From assembly GCA_035771165.1 (NCBI GenBank), contig JAWNZC010000088.1, positions 387,501-451,500 of the forward strand: a DNA stretch of 64,000 nt, in the 5' to 3' direction. Both the position numbers and the translations under genes were made by a program. The notes beneath the pieces were generated by a model. That model worked only from the letters and a program-made list of their open reading frames with translations. It made no database searches and was not told the origin of the DNA. Position 1 is the stretch's first letter, and every line of letters starts with the position of its first letter. The DNA is from Paragorgia papillata. Its lineage: Eukaryota > Cnidaria > Anthozoa > Scleralcyonacea > Coralliidae. This document shows positions 23,122-35,000 of this stretch, one piece after another.

Positions 23122-23826
23122 TTAGTCTTTTTTCGCGACCGAACCAATCATTTACTGTAGTTTCAACTATATTTCGACGAGATGTTTACTCCTGGTTAAA
23201 TATAACCTCTTTATACTAAAAATAAGGAAAGGCTGGCAACTTTCAATAAAGAATATTTTAAACGACCCTCATTTAAAGCTCCGTAAAATACACAAAAACC
23301 GCTCGATCTCGCGAAAATTGCCATAGACGTAGTATATTCGTGAAGAACTCGGGTTTTTGGTTCATTGCTCTTTCATCTATTCAGCTTGACTGAAACGTAA
23401 CGTTTGTATACAAACCGACTTTGGCTTCACAAAAGCTCTCACGGCACCGTATGCGTATATACGAACGGCCGGTGTCACCTCAGTTTGTAGGAACGTTTCT
23501 CGAGCTGCGAAGATGAACGTCTGGGTTGAAAGAGCAATGAACTGAAAGCCAAGTTCTTGACGAATGTACTGATGACAATTTTAGCGAGATCGAGTGGTTT
23601 TTGTGGATTTTACGGAGCTTCAAGTGAAGGCCGTCTGAAATATTTCTATGTCTAAATTTGAATATTCTCTGTGAATCTAAATTTATTTCGAATTTCTATA
23701 CCTTGGTCCCAGAGGATTTCTCTTGTAAGTACAGAAAGTAAACACAAAAGGAACACAACACTGCTCGCGCTCAAGAGTGTGTACGTTTGGGCCGCCTGTA
23801 GTTCGGCCGCGAGAAAAAAAGACTAA
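23122..23826. mobile_element. Large foldback element, ~705 bp
   Basis: Outer ends TTAGTCTTTTTTCGCG / cgagaaaaaaagactaa. Long imperfect arms fold over almost the whole length, e.g. gctccgtaaaatacacaaaaaccgctcgatctcgc against gcgagatcgagtggtttttgtggattttacggagc, and ggttcattgctctttca against tgaaagagcaatgaac. Non-coding. Confidence 0.8.
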
Positions 23827-24422
23827 GACTGATATCCAAGATGACCGCGTAGGAGCCTAGAACTGACGTCCAAAAATTCCCCAATGCCGCCATTTTTTGC
23901 CTCACTTTTTAGTCCTGGAATTGAATGGAGTCAGCCTTCCAGGTATATATAGAGTTCACTGATTTGGTGTGGGGGCCCCTGTTGTCATGATTTGACTGAC
24001 ATGGTTTGAAAGCTGTATTACTTGATACAGTGTTTTTAGATGAAGAGAAGATTTATTACTTATATAGTCTTTTTACTTTATATAATATATATATCAAGAA
24101 ACCAAATTAAACTATTTCGTTTTGCATTCATCAATTGAAAGGTAAAGAATTTCATGTAATAAGAAGCCAACAGGTTCGCACCCAGGACTTTTGTTTTTGC
24201 TGAGCTAAAGAACTCAGCTGCCATCCTCGATGGAGTCATTGGAGGCCAAATTTTTTAGCTCTCAATAAATGTAATCTTGCTGTTAAATGTTAACCTGCAT
24301 TTTTTATGTTTAGTCGTTATAATACCGTATTCGAATTTTTGCGGTGGCGGGACTGGGGCGGGCTGGGGCCCTTAGTTCTCGCCATAACCCTACCTAATGA
24401 GCGTTACACCACTGATCAGACT

Positions 24423-24728
24423 GCGTTTTACATTGAAAGGCTATTCATATATATACTGTGCGGAATTAAAGTCTAAACTTATTATAAAGTATCAGTAAAA
24501 GTCAATCCTTATTGTGTGCCTAGCTAGCTATTTATAGGTCACAGAATCACTCATGCAGCCTCAGTTTCCCCAATGTCGCAAGTCGCCCCTTCTCAAATTG
24601 GGACTGCATTCTTTCAGTGGTTTTTTACTTTTTTGGACTTCTCTCAATCAATAACGACCAACAAATTATAGGCACTAGATTTTGAATAATTATTATGGGA
24701 CAGTGAACTCGGGTGGAGAATAATAAAT
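24423..24728. other. Non-coding
   Basis: AT-rich sequence beyond the target duplication of the 8.9 kb element. Nothing recognised. Confidence 0.5.
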
Positions 24729-24994
24729 GTGTTACTCCGGAGTGACGAACCATACTGGACAAGTAGAGAAAACTCGATATACTCTCTACTTGCCGGCACG
24801 GCTGGGATTCGAACCCGCTACCTTCGGTTTACTAGTCCGATGCTGGTGGTCGGCTACCGACTTGACCTGTAGCTCAGTTAACGTTGGTAGAGCATCGGAT
24901 TGTAAACCGAAGGTCGCGCGATCGCATCCCAGCCGGGCCAAGTATCCTGAGTTTTCTCTACTTGTCCGGTATTGTTCGTCACTCGGAGTAACAC
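24729..24994. mobile_element. Palindromic MITE with two opposed tRNA-like cores
   Basis: The outer arms GTGTTACTCC + gagtgacgaac..actggacaagtagagaaaact are inverted at the right end (agttttctctacttgtccggtattgttcgtcactcggagtaacac). Inside, the plus strand reads TGTAGCTCAGTTAACGTTGG (A-box-like), then a tgtaaaccgaaggtcgcgcgatcgcatccca segment (B-box-like). The left half has the inverse of the same module (gctgggattcgaacccgct, complement agcgggttcgaatcccagc, a good B box). The anticodon loop does not close as a normal 7-base loop, so these are tRNA-derived rather than functional tRNA genes. Confidence 0.75.
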
Positions 24995-25440
24995 CTTATT
25001 ATTATTATAGACACTATATAGCTATAGGACACCTAATCGTGTATGATCAATCGTGAAATACAAGGTTCACTCAGGCACGTAACTAGACTAGGAAATCTGG
25101 GAGTGCAAGTTTTTTTGGGTTTTTTTGTGGAAGGGGGGCAATACAAAAGTTGAGTCATGCAGGACAACTGATGCAATATAACTCTCCCCCCCCAGTCTGT
25201 CACGGTTTACTTAACTAAATCATGACACCATTTTAGACGCTTTGGATATAACAACATCACTTACGTTACGCAAGTACGCAACAGTGTTCACTCTTCAATT
25301 ACTTACCACTCACGCTGCCGATTTATTTTGTCATGCAGTTGAAGTAAATTAAACCTGTATATATATATATATTAATAAAAAACAGGTCACGAATCTCATG
25401 TTGGGGGTGTGAGAACATGCCTGGGTTCACTAAAGCTAGC
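24995..25440. other. Non-coding
   Basis: Contains an element end-like motif cactcaggcacgtaactag (25,071), C/G tracts and a (TA)n run near 25,360. No gene recognised. Confidence 0.5.
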
Positions 25441-25589
25441 TGGATTTCCACTAGACCCACTAGGCATAAAATATCGCACGCTCTGCTTTTCTATTGTACA
25501 AATCGAATAGTTTTCTACTTCGTTCCACATGGAAACTCACAAAACAAAAGAAAAAAGTCGAGCGCGCGACGTTTTACGACTAGTGGAAA
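25441..25589. mobile_element. Short foldback MITE, family B copy 1
   Basis: Ends TGGATTTCCACTAG and ctagtggaaa are inverted. Internal text cgcacgctctgcttttctattgtacaaat..gttttctacttcg recurs in inverse at 31,450-31,558 inside the DUF6589/RecQ element, showing a dispersed family. Confidence 0.7.
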
Positions 25590-26964
25590 ACTTAAGAGGC
25601 TTACAAGTTATCAAACACGTTAACACATTTACTCATTTCTCCCATGACAAAACGCATTTCCTTCACGAAACTGACCTTTTCCTTACGCAGTTAATCTCCT
25701 GCATGATAACATTAACCTACAATTGTTGTCTGTAAGTGGTTAATTTGTTTATTCTATTCCTTTCTTAATTATTTGGCAAGTGTAGTACCTAACCTAAATC
25801 ACACTAATAATGCCATGGCGGCTAACAATAAGGTATTTTCACCAATCGTTTTAATGCCGCCAGTTGGCTCTAGTAGAACCCGAAGTAAAACTGTGGTGAA
25901 TGATATATAGCAGGCATTTTTCCTGTAGCATATATATGTTCAGACTTGTCTACCATGATCACATTTCTGGAGAACGTTATTTATCTGTCGTCAGTGTTAG
26001 TTGGATTTTGCAGACTTTGTTGTTGTTGTTAGACACAAATTGTCGTAGTACGCAACAAATTTTAGTCGACGTCACGAAATACATTGTCGAATTTTAAAAT
26101 GAATTGAGGCACATTGTCGAATTTTAAAATGAATTGAGGCTGAGAGTTTGTATAGAAGAACGACAAAGTCAGTGGTAGTATCAAAATCTCAGTCACTAGC
26201 ATTAACAGCTTGTCCGAAGAATCACAAATCACGGATCCACAGTAAAGTGCACAAATGTAAATATTCAGCGACCTTTGTCAGATGAAGCAGTTTTGTTCTC
26301 AACATGTGGTAATTACGCATTATTTCAAAACATTGATATACAGTACAAACATCAACCGTACAAATATTCGACAGTACAAATATCAAATGTTGCGCGACAT
26401 AGTCTCGCGCACAAGCATTGATCACAAATCTAGCAAGGACCCCTAAAAAATATGTGCCAGTTGATATTCGTAATATAAGAGCTAGCGGCTGAAGAAATAA
26501 AATGCGTTGAAGACCCATCGAGAAACTTGTTGGTATAATAGCATATCGCAACATACAATGAACTCCATGTGCTTTAATTTAATAATGCACTGCATGTTTT
26601 AATAATATGACACCAAAGTATAATGCATTGCGTTAGTAGAATTTAACTTTCCGTAAAGACCACGCACTGAAGACAAGATATCACTCATCTATTGACTTAT
26701 ATATGGACCCATTTAGCATTGTGTTACATTTTGTTCTCAATGTTGAAGTCACAGCGATCTAAATGGCGTATCTTAACAGCTGTTCATGCCAATTGTTTAT
26801 AATAAATATAGGTAACGACGCTTAACGGTGTTACCGCAACAGAATTTCGCTAGAATCGTTTGTAAATGGCATGCAATGGCATGCATGTATATGCATCGCT
26901 AATTTTCAAAATTGTTCCTGATAGTCCTCCTCGACCGGGTAATATCGCCTGAAGACTTATCAAA
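25590..26964. other. Non-coding, with a small tandem duplication
   Basis: No supported gene. At about 26,081-26,140 a 30-bp segment (acattgtcgaattttaaaat + gaattgaggc) is present twice in tandem. Several short open frames on both strands lack any family resemblance. Confidence 0.5.
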
Positions 26965-27304
26965 ATGCCGACCAGAAGAACCACGAGAACCAGAAGAACC
27001 ACGAGAACCACGAGAACCACAAGAACCAGAAGAACCACGAGAACCACGAGAACCACGAGAACCAGAAGAACCAGGAGAACCACGAGAACCACGAGAACCA
27101 CGAGAACCACGAGAACCACGAGAACCACGAGAACCACGAGAACCAGAAGAACCACGAGAACCAGAAGAACCACGAGAACCACAAGAACCACGAAAACCCC
27201 AAGAACCACCAGAACGAGAACCAGAAGAACCACGAGAACCACAAGAACCACGAGAACCACAAGAACCAGAAGAACCACGAGAACCACAAGAACCACGAGA
27301 ACCA
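26965..27304 (+). repeat. 9-bp minisatellite (GAACCACGA)n
   Basis: About 37 units of GAACCACGA / GAACCAGAA. Since 9 is divisible by 3, four frames stay open and give low-complexity Glu-Pro-Arg, Thr-Arg, Phe-Trp and Val-Leu polypeptides. None has a start context or flanking exon that supports coding. Confidence 0.95.
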
Positions 27305-27424
27305 ATTAATATATCGATACCAGGAATTAGTTATCTTATAATAAGTTGGGTGACGTAACTCTTATATAGTTGGGTGACGTATCTCGTATAATCACTTGTG
27401 TGACGTAACTCGTGAGGTTTTTAC

Positions 27425-28899
27425 ACGGAGGTAAAGACATATAAACACAATTTTCTAAGGCGCTATTCTGTACGATTTTTTTGAAATTTACATATGTTGT
27501 ACAGAATTTCATGCTCTTTAATTTGGTATAAGTCGCCAGAGTGGCACACACCTATGAACGACGCAGGCGAGCTTTAAACAAATTGCGGCGCGCCGTCATT
27601 AATACGACTGATGGGGGTTGCCTTGCATATATCAGATTACCTCAGATATGAACACAATTATCTCAGGCGCTATTCTATACGATTTTTTTGAAATTTACAT
27701 GTTGTACAGAATTTCATGCTCTTTAATTTGCTATAAGTCGCCAGAGTGGCACAGACCTATGAACGACGCAGGCGAGCTTTAAACAAATTGCGGCGCGCCG
27801 TCATTAATACGACTGACGGGGGTTGCCTTGCATATTTCAGATTACCTCAGATATAAACACAATTTTCTAAGGCCCTATTGTACACGATTTTTTTGAAATT
27901 TACATATGTTGTACAGAATTTCATGCTCTTTAATTTGGCATAAGTCGCCAGAGTGGCACAGTAAACACAATTTTCTAAGGCGCTATTCTATACGATTTTT
28001 TTGAAATTTACATATGTTGTGCAGAATTTCATGCTCTTTAATTTGGTGTAAGTCGCCAGAGTGGCACAGACCTATGAACGACGCAGGCGAGCTTTAAACA
28101 AATTGCGGCGCGCCGTCATTAATACGACTGACGGGGGTTGCCTTGCATATTTCAGATTACCTCAGATATAAACACAATTTTTTAAGGCGCTATTCTATAC
28201 GATTTTTTTGAAATTTACATATGTTGTACAGAATTTCATGCTCTTTAATTTGCTATAAGTCGCCAGAGTGGCACAGACCTATGAACGACGCAGGGGAGCT
28301 TTAAACAAATTGCGGCGCGCCGTCATTAATACGACTGACGGGGGTTGCCTTGCATATTTCAGATTACCTCGGATATAAACACAATTTTCTAAGGCGCTAT
28401 TCTGTACGATTTTTTTGAAATTTACATATGTTGTACAGAATTTCATGCTCTTTAATTTGGTATAAGTCGCCAGAGCGGCACAGACCTATGAACGACGCAG
28501 GCGAGCTTTAGAGAAATTGCGGCGCGCCCTCATTAATACGACTGACGGGGGTTGCCTTGCATATTTCAGATTACCTCAGATATAAACACAATTTTCTAAC
28601 GCGCTATTCTATACGATTTTTTTTACATTTACATATGTTGTACAGAATTTCATGCTCTTTAATTTGCTATAAGTCGCCAGAGTGGCACAGACCTATGAAC
28701 GACTCAGGTGAGCTTTAACCAAATTGCGGCGTGCCGTCGTTAATACGACTGACGGGGATTGGCTTGCATATTTCACATTACCTCAGATATAAACACAATT
28801 TTTTAAGGCGCTATTCTATACGATTTTTTTGAAATTTACATATGTTGTACAGAATTTCATGCTCTTTAATTTGCTATAAGTCGCCAGAGTGGCACAGAC
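27425..28899 (+). repeat. 206-bp satellite array, left segment (about 7 units)
   Basis: The unit contains acacaattttctaaggcgct, atacgatttttttgaaattt, cagaatttcatgctctttaa, gtcgccagagtggcacagac, ctatgaacgacgcaggcgag and the palindrome gcggcgcgccg, followed by tcattaatacgactgacggg. Distances between cctatgaacgacg copies are 205-208 bases, except one truncated unit (27,850-27,960). The array stops at 28,899/28,900 in the middle of a unit and resumes at 42,524, because a 13.6 kb element is inserted there. Confidence 0.95.
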
Positions 28900-28900
28900 C

Positions 28901-28965
28901 CAGCCTGGTTCCCAGGCCTCTCTTTTTCACGTCGAGCGGCAGACCGAATTGTGAGAGGCCTGGAA
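28901..28965. repeat. Left end of the AcademH-like element with subterminal hairpin
   Basis: CCAGGCCTCTC ... gagaggcctgg forms an 11-bp stem around ~32 bases immediately inside the element end. The right end has an analogous hairpin (about 42,455-42,516, tagtcctctcgctcg ... cgttcgagagaaaagaggacta). Confidence 0.7.
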
Positions 28966-29080
28966 TAAAATGTTTTGCCTGGCCTCAAATCTGGCCCCAA
29001 AACTGGCCCCAAATTATACAGGCAACAGCCCGCCGTGTCAAGGAAAACCGACGTGTAACTGGAAATTATGCATGATTGTC

Positions 29081-32000
29081 ATGGCGGAATCACAAATGGA
29101 ATACATGTCCGAAGCATCGGAAGGTAAATTCCAATGTAAAAATTGTATCAAATTACAAAAATTTACATAAATATTTGCATATATTAAGTTTATTGAGAAT
29201 TTCTGAATTTGTGACATCATGGAGTATTCCGGGTTGAGATCGTAGGGTTCTTTCACCTTTTAATTAAATAGACGACGAAGACAACGAACAAGAAATAATA
29301 AACACAGCTAAACGACTGTTCCATAGCGCCGACTTCACGCCAACTCCAAGAAGACAAACGAAAAAAACACGCGGAGGTGAGATACGATGTTTAATACGAG
29401 TAAAAAGCTGTTGGCTGCATGCATATAATTTAAGTTTGCAGTGTGTCACCTTAATATTAACATAATATTATTTTTCTCCGTTGCTTCCCAAACCGGTAAT
29501 GTCCATGTGGACATTCAAAACTTGCCTTATGTATTATTTATACCTTATTAGTTGTTGAATTGCCTGTCGAAGAGCTTTTTGAAGTAAACCCAACGAGTTC
29601 TGTGACAGTAGCAGACGCCATTGAGGCAATCCAACAATTTACTGGTCATTCAGTCACAAGGCCGAAACTTGATGAAGCCATCAATACAGCATTTGGGAAC
29701 CTGGTTCAGAAGAAGAGGGTTAAATATGGCTCACGAAATCCAAATGGCAAAGACTACAGATCACGCATGTATCCTTTTAACTGAACGAACAAGTTTATTT
29801 CAATTTGTCTACTACTAGTAAATTCCTAAACAATATTTCCCCTAACCTTTTTCTATCAGACCAGTCTATGTTAACCTTGAAAACAAGAAAACAATTAATG
29901 CTCCTTCAACTCTCCCTGAAGAAAAAAATAAAACTTGTGAAGGTGAATGTGGTTCAAGTCTTCATGAAGAAAAAATTAAAACTCTGCAAGATGAAAACCA
30001 AAAACTAAAAGAAAGGGTTCAACAACTAGAAAACGAATTGTTAATGGATAAAGGGGAAATTGAAGATGAAATGAAAATTGTTGCACATCTTAGCAAACTG
30101 GACTTAAGGGACTCAGTTGTAGAATTTGATGACTTGGATATTTTAATTCCAACAATGTTTTTTGACAGCGTTGCTGCAAATGTTAGGGAACAGTGTCCTA
30201 TCATTACAGAGCTTCTGCATATCTTAGCTGTTGGGAAACACACATCCAGAAATGCAGATGGAAAAAAGACAACAGACCATAAATTTAAATGCGCTGTTCA
30301 AATATTATGTGCCTTAGAGGATATTCGTAGTCAGAAGTCTAAAAGTGATGTTTCAACACTATTTGGATTATTACTCCTTGCAAATGGAGCTGGGAAAGCC
30401 TTACTTCAATTTTTGGAACCATTTGGGCTAACTAAATCTTACAGTTTTTAGTAAGTATATTTATGAAATTTTATTATTATATATTTTATTTATTATTATT
30501 ATTAATATTACAAAATAATATGTATCTACAACAATCAGCATGCCCTACCTTTGAAAGAACATTTTAACTGGGAGAGAGTAAAATTTGGATTTAGAAAGAA
30601 TATTGATATTGGGCCAAGGGTGCTGGTAGCTTTTTTATTAGGACAATTAAGTGACAGTGTAAATACATCAAGCAATTACATCTCATATTTAATGTGTTTA
30701 TGTCACCATGGCTACCAAGAGAAATTGTGGGACCTGGGACAAATTATCGATTTTGGGCCCCTGATAATGTCACATGGGTCGATTCGGGTGGCCGTGATGA
30801 CATCACACATATGGTACTGGTCATGTCTATATGTTCTCAATTAGTCCCCTGGGTTGGCTAAAAATGAAGTTAGTGTTACTGATAGACCTTTATGTTTTCT
30901 GAGCCTCATGTTTTTTTTGTCAAAAACTCAAATCTAAAAAATTATAGGGGGCCCTTCTCCTAGGGTCGGTTTCCAGCTTTATTTCTGGCCATGCCCCCCC
31001 CCCCCCTGAAATCACAGCTGGGCTCGTGAGCTTGTCATTGTCAATTTCCACCAATCACAAATGCGCTTGCACATTTTCAGCAGGCATATATTATTGAACA
31101 TTCGTGTCTTTGCTGCATTTCTGCCATTTCAAACATCTGCGATTTATCGTTCACTGACTGTTTATAGTGTTGGTTGGATGAATGACAAAAATATCTTTGC
31201 CATGTGAAAATTATGTGAAAGATTATAGGCCTAATTTTATTCATAAATGATGGATAAAATTAGGCCAATACCGCTTTCATTGTGCTCTATAGATTGGAAA
31301 TACTTCTCAATATGGAAACTAGTATGTGTGTGGCCAATTGCCCAAATAATTTGAACTGTCCGACTCCGTGCGATGCAGTTAGATGATTAAATATTCATAT
31401 TTGCATAGAAGTTACACTACGTTGTAAAACGTTAAGTTGGATTTCCAGGAGGTTCTTTTGTCTTGTGAGTTTCCATGTAGACGAAGTAGAAAACTATTCA
31501 ATTTGTACAATAGAAAAGTCGAGCGCGCGATATTTCACGCCTAGTGGAAATCCAGCTTCATGCTACGTTTTAAGACGTTACACTACATTGTGAGATATTA
31601 CCATTTGTTTGTGAAACTTTATATTGAAAACGAATTGAATACTTCAAATAAATACTATACTATAGTATTATATATATATAGTATTCAAATAAATACTATG
31701 GTTCATACTATAGTTCTTCAGTCGTTTTTACGAGTAAAAGTATAATTGTGATCACCGCGGAGTTGAAGACAAGTTTGTGCGTGTGATATAGCGCACACAT
31801 AAATTGGTTGGCTGTGTGTGTGCTGATGGGTGCGCGCACGCATTATATTGAGAAGAAGCCTGTGTTTATGGGGTTTTCTTTTCACTTAAAGGGACTGGTT
31901 ATTGATGAACCAGAATATTATAGTATAATACTAACCCCCAAAAGTAACTATAATATTTACGCAAAAACACAAGTGGACTAACTGCATCAGTGGCCATATA

Positions 32001-35000
32001 TGGCCCTGCCATGTAATTGCACTCCCTAAAAGTAATCTTCCTTTACTTCAAGTACGCTTTTATCCCTAGATGTTGTCATTCGTAAATGTCAGGAATAAAA
32101 TTAGGCCTATAATCAAGACAATTGCTTGGTTTTATTTTTTACTAACATTGCTAAGTGACTCACAAGTTTGTATATCTGGGCTGTGACGCGCGACTGGAAA
32201 ACGGGCTTTAGAAATAAATTGATAAATATGTGCACCCAATTAGCTATTGTGTGTCGCCAAGAGCTACAATAGGTAATTGCAGTATTTTGGATATCAACTG
32301 TAAAAATAGCAAACGATTTAACATTTTTGCATCTATTGAGTAATGATTTATTTAACGTCGTAAGCACAGGATGTGGTCGCCCAATCGTCCGAGCGAGAGG
32401 CTCATGTTAAAAGGCACGACATAAGCTAAGACCTAAGTGTTGATTTTACGGAGGGACGAAGCACAGGAGAGACCAACTAAACTCTACTCACATGAAATTC
32501 AAGTTCGAGAACAGGGTTATTCCCAGACAGTCCCATCCAAGTACTAACCCCGTCCAACTGGGCTTAACTACAGCGGTGAGAGGCAGCGCCCTAACAGCAC
32601 ACGCCACCCATGCTTCCACATTAGTTTATCTCCCATGTATTTGATTTGCTACTTTCAACATACTTAAAACGTCACCTTTTTTGGCATAAATAAGCCCTAT
32701 TTCATTCCATTTCATCACATTTTACTTCGCTTGAAATGTCCGGATATTCCGATTTTAAAAATCTCGGCAGTTACCATCCATCCACCTAGTAACTCTTTCT
32801 TTGCTTGCAATTTTTTTAATTAGCTTGAATTTCTTGGGTAAACGCATCAAGGCATTTGAAGATATTGTCAAATTACGTTGTCCACCTTCAATTCCTGTTA
32901 TACTGATGTATGACAACATAAATATCTATAAAGGGAGAGCAGGACATGTGCGACTGAAGCAGAAGCTTGTTCCTATTCAGTGGAATTTTACTGTTAGAGG
33001 AGCACTGAGCCCTAAAGTGTCAGACATTACCCATCTACTTCAAAACCCTCAGACTGCATGTAAACCACAGAAACCAGTGGCTGATTTTCAAGTAAATGAC
33101 CTATTAATAGGTACAGTAAACTACAAAGTTTATTTACACCTACTGTATTGTACATTATTTAATTAGTTGAATCGCGAGGTTCCAGGTAATTAACTGACTT
33201 ATTTAATGTACACAATACATTAATATTATAAACAAATTATTTTATTCCAGCCATTTAATTATACTTTTTATACCTTTTCTTTTAACAGATCATGACTTAG
33301 AATTGAAAAGTAAGTTTGAAAAGGCAGTTGATGGTCTTTACTTAGATGGGCTCATCCTCGGCTTAAATGAAGTTGGTGCCATAACGAATACACAACTTTC
33401 TAGTTTAACTGAATCGAAGTTACTTGAATTTCTGAAGAAAGAAGATTATGAAGGAAAACAACAGGTGGACTTGAAAAGTGAAGACATCAGCTCAGAGTAT
33501 CCCAACACTGCTTTTGAAAAGTCGGTTGTTACAATATTACCTTTGTCCCTAGAAGATGAGGCATCAATTTCAGGCACAGCTGAAATATTAAAACAATTTG
33601 GAATTGAATTTGGAATTCAAACTAATGAAAAAGATTCATATATCCTCTACGATGCAAAAAACAGCTCGTTTTTGCTTCAAAATGCTAGAGACAGGTTCAG
33701 ATTCTATAAAGAACTGAAAGAGCACAAAGAAGAAATGGATATTCTGAAGGAAAGCTTTCAGTCAGATAATGTATTTGAAGGCAGTGGGGAAGGATCCGAA
33801 GCTACTATTAAACCAGCAAGAAGTGTAAAATCGAGTTTTGCACAAAAGGCATCGGTGATGAAAAATGCCTTCCAAGAACTCAAAGTCGGTGTTAATCAAT
33901 TAAGGTCAATGAAGGAGAGAGTTGCTTACTTAAAAAGTAAAAGTGGACTCTGGGAAGCAATTAGAGATGACTGTGAAAGAACATTGCTGCATGTTGCAGT
34001 TGAAGAGAGAGAACTAAAACTTGTAGAGTCATTGCTTTTGTGTGGTGCACAGGTTAATGAATATGAGGGGTGTGGTGCGACACCATTAATGATTGCAGTC
34101 TGCAATTGTCATTTGCAAATGTGCAAATTACTAATAACATTTGGTGCTAAAGTCTCTGGTACTTTTAAAGGCCTGGTTCCTTCACCTTTTCAGATGGCGA
34201 TGAAAATGGGCAGTCAAGAAATCAAAGATTTATTGCTTCATCGCAAGAATACCATTGAGTCAACCCAACAGAAAGTGTACCAATCCATTTTTTTACCTGG
34301 CGACGAAGACAACACTGTTGCAAGTCATTCCGACCATGTTGAAGTGTCATCAGAGCCAACACGTAATGAAACAATTAGCATGCGAAAGTTCACTATCACT
34401 GTTGGGGACAACAAAACAACATCAAACATACGAGGTGTTGTGCGAAGAGCCCCAGATGAGTTTGGCTCCTTCACAGCATGCCCTGGAGATTTCCATACAA
34501 CAGGCTACATAATGGAGTGTGTTGCTCGTCAAGTTGGGCCTGGAGGTTTTTATTATGTCATGCGAATGCTTTTAAAGCGAGTGAAAGTCACACCATCATC
34601 ATTCAAGGACATTTTTAAGGAGGGAAATTTTCAACGTAACTTTGATGCATTAAATGACTACTACTGGGGTGTCATGATTGCTCTGGTAAAGAAATTTGCA
34701 GACAGTGAGTACTTTCCACCCAAAACTATTATTGAAGAAGAAATTAAGAGAGATGGGCATGCAAACCAGCTGATTTTAAAGTCTTTTAAAGACTGGATGA
34801 AGAAATGTTCTGCTCAAGATGATGAAGTATTCAATTACATATTTAAATTCGTATCTATTCTTGGCCCACTCTTGATTATTTTTCATGATGCAATCCGACA
34901 TGGAAATGGTCAATTGCATGAAGCTTGCTATTACCATATGCTTTTAGTCTTCTGTGCCATGCGGAAGATCAATTACAAAGATGAGATATTTTGCCACATC

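Larger units (their letters stand above)
15471..24414. mobile_element. 8.9 kb DNA transposon with integrase-like transposase and HECT E3 ligase
   Basis: Ends read CAGTGGCGTAAC ... gttacaccactg and are flanked by a perfect 8-bp direct repeat, ATCAGACT, at 15,463-15,470 and 24,415-24,422. The inverted repeats are long: left 15,471 to about 15,975, right about 22,635 to 24,414, the right one interrupted by later insertions. Both contain the same tandem subrepeats, the same tatatagagttcact / aggtatatatagagttcac segment and the same ggccccta..cgcggtcatc segment. Inside are an integrase-like transposase (plus) and a HECT-domain gene (minus) that converge. The integrase-like core suggests the IS3EU/Ginger type, but an 8-bp duplication is not what I associate with those, so the superfamily is left open. 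Confidence 0.85.
22635..24414 (-). repeat. Right terminal inverted repeat of the integrase/HECT element, interrupted
   Basis: Inverse copy of 15,471-15,975: ttaccgctgaccggttgatg, four subrepeats, tgttgcacttctgggccacc, then after the insertions atgaccgcgtaggagcctag, ccccaatgccgccattttttgcc, aggtatatatagagttcac and the end gttacaccactg. Two nested insertions (22,897-23,121 and 23,122-23,826) split it. A further ~380 bp at 23,985-24,370 has no counterpart in the left repeat, so is a third insertion or local divergence. Confidence 0.8.

Noticed and set aside
24855..24945. Functional tRNA gene (Thr- or Tyr-like anticodon)
   Set aside because: The A- and B-box resemblance is real, but the anticodon stem does not enclose a standard 7-base loop, and the sequence lies in the middle of a palindromic mobile element with a second inverted tRNA-like half.
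26965..27304. Collagen-like or Pro-Glu-Arg repeat protein
   Set aside because: The 9-bp repeat opens several frames on both strands at once; there is no start context, no flanking exon and no codon bias. It is a minisatellite.
27425..28899. CRISPR array
   Set aside because: Units are 206 bp of near-identical sequence with no unique spacers, and the context is eukaryotic. It is a satellite. The same holds for the subrepeats at 15,737-15,920.
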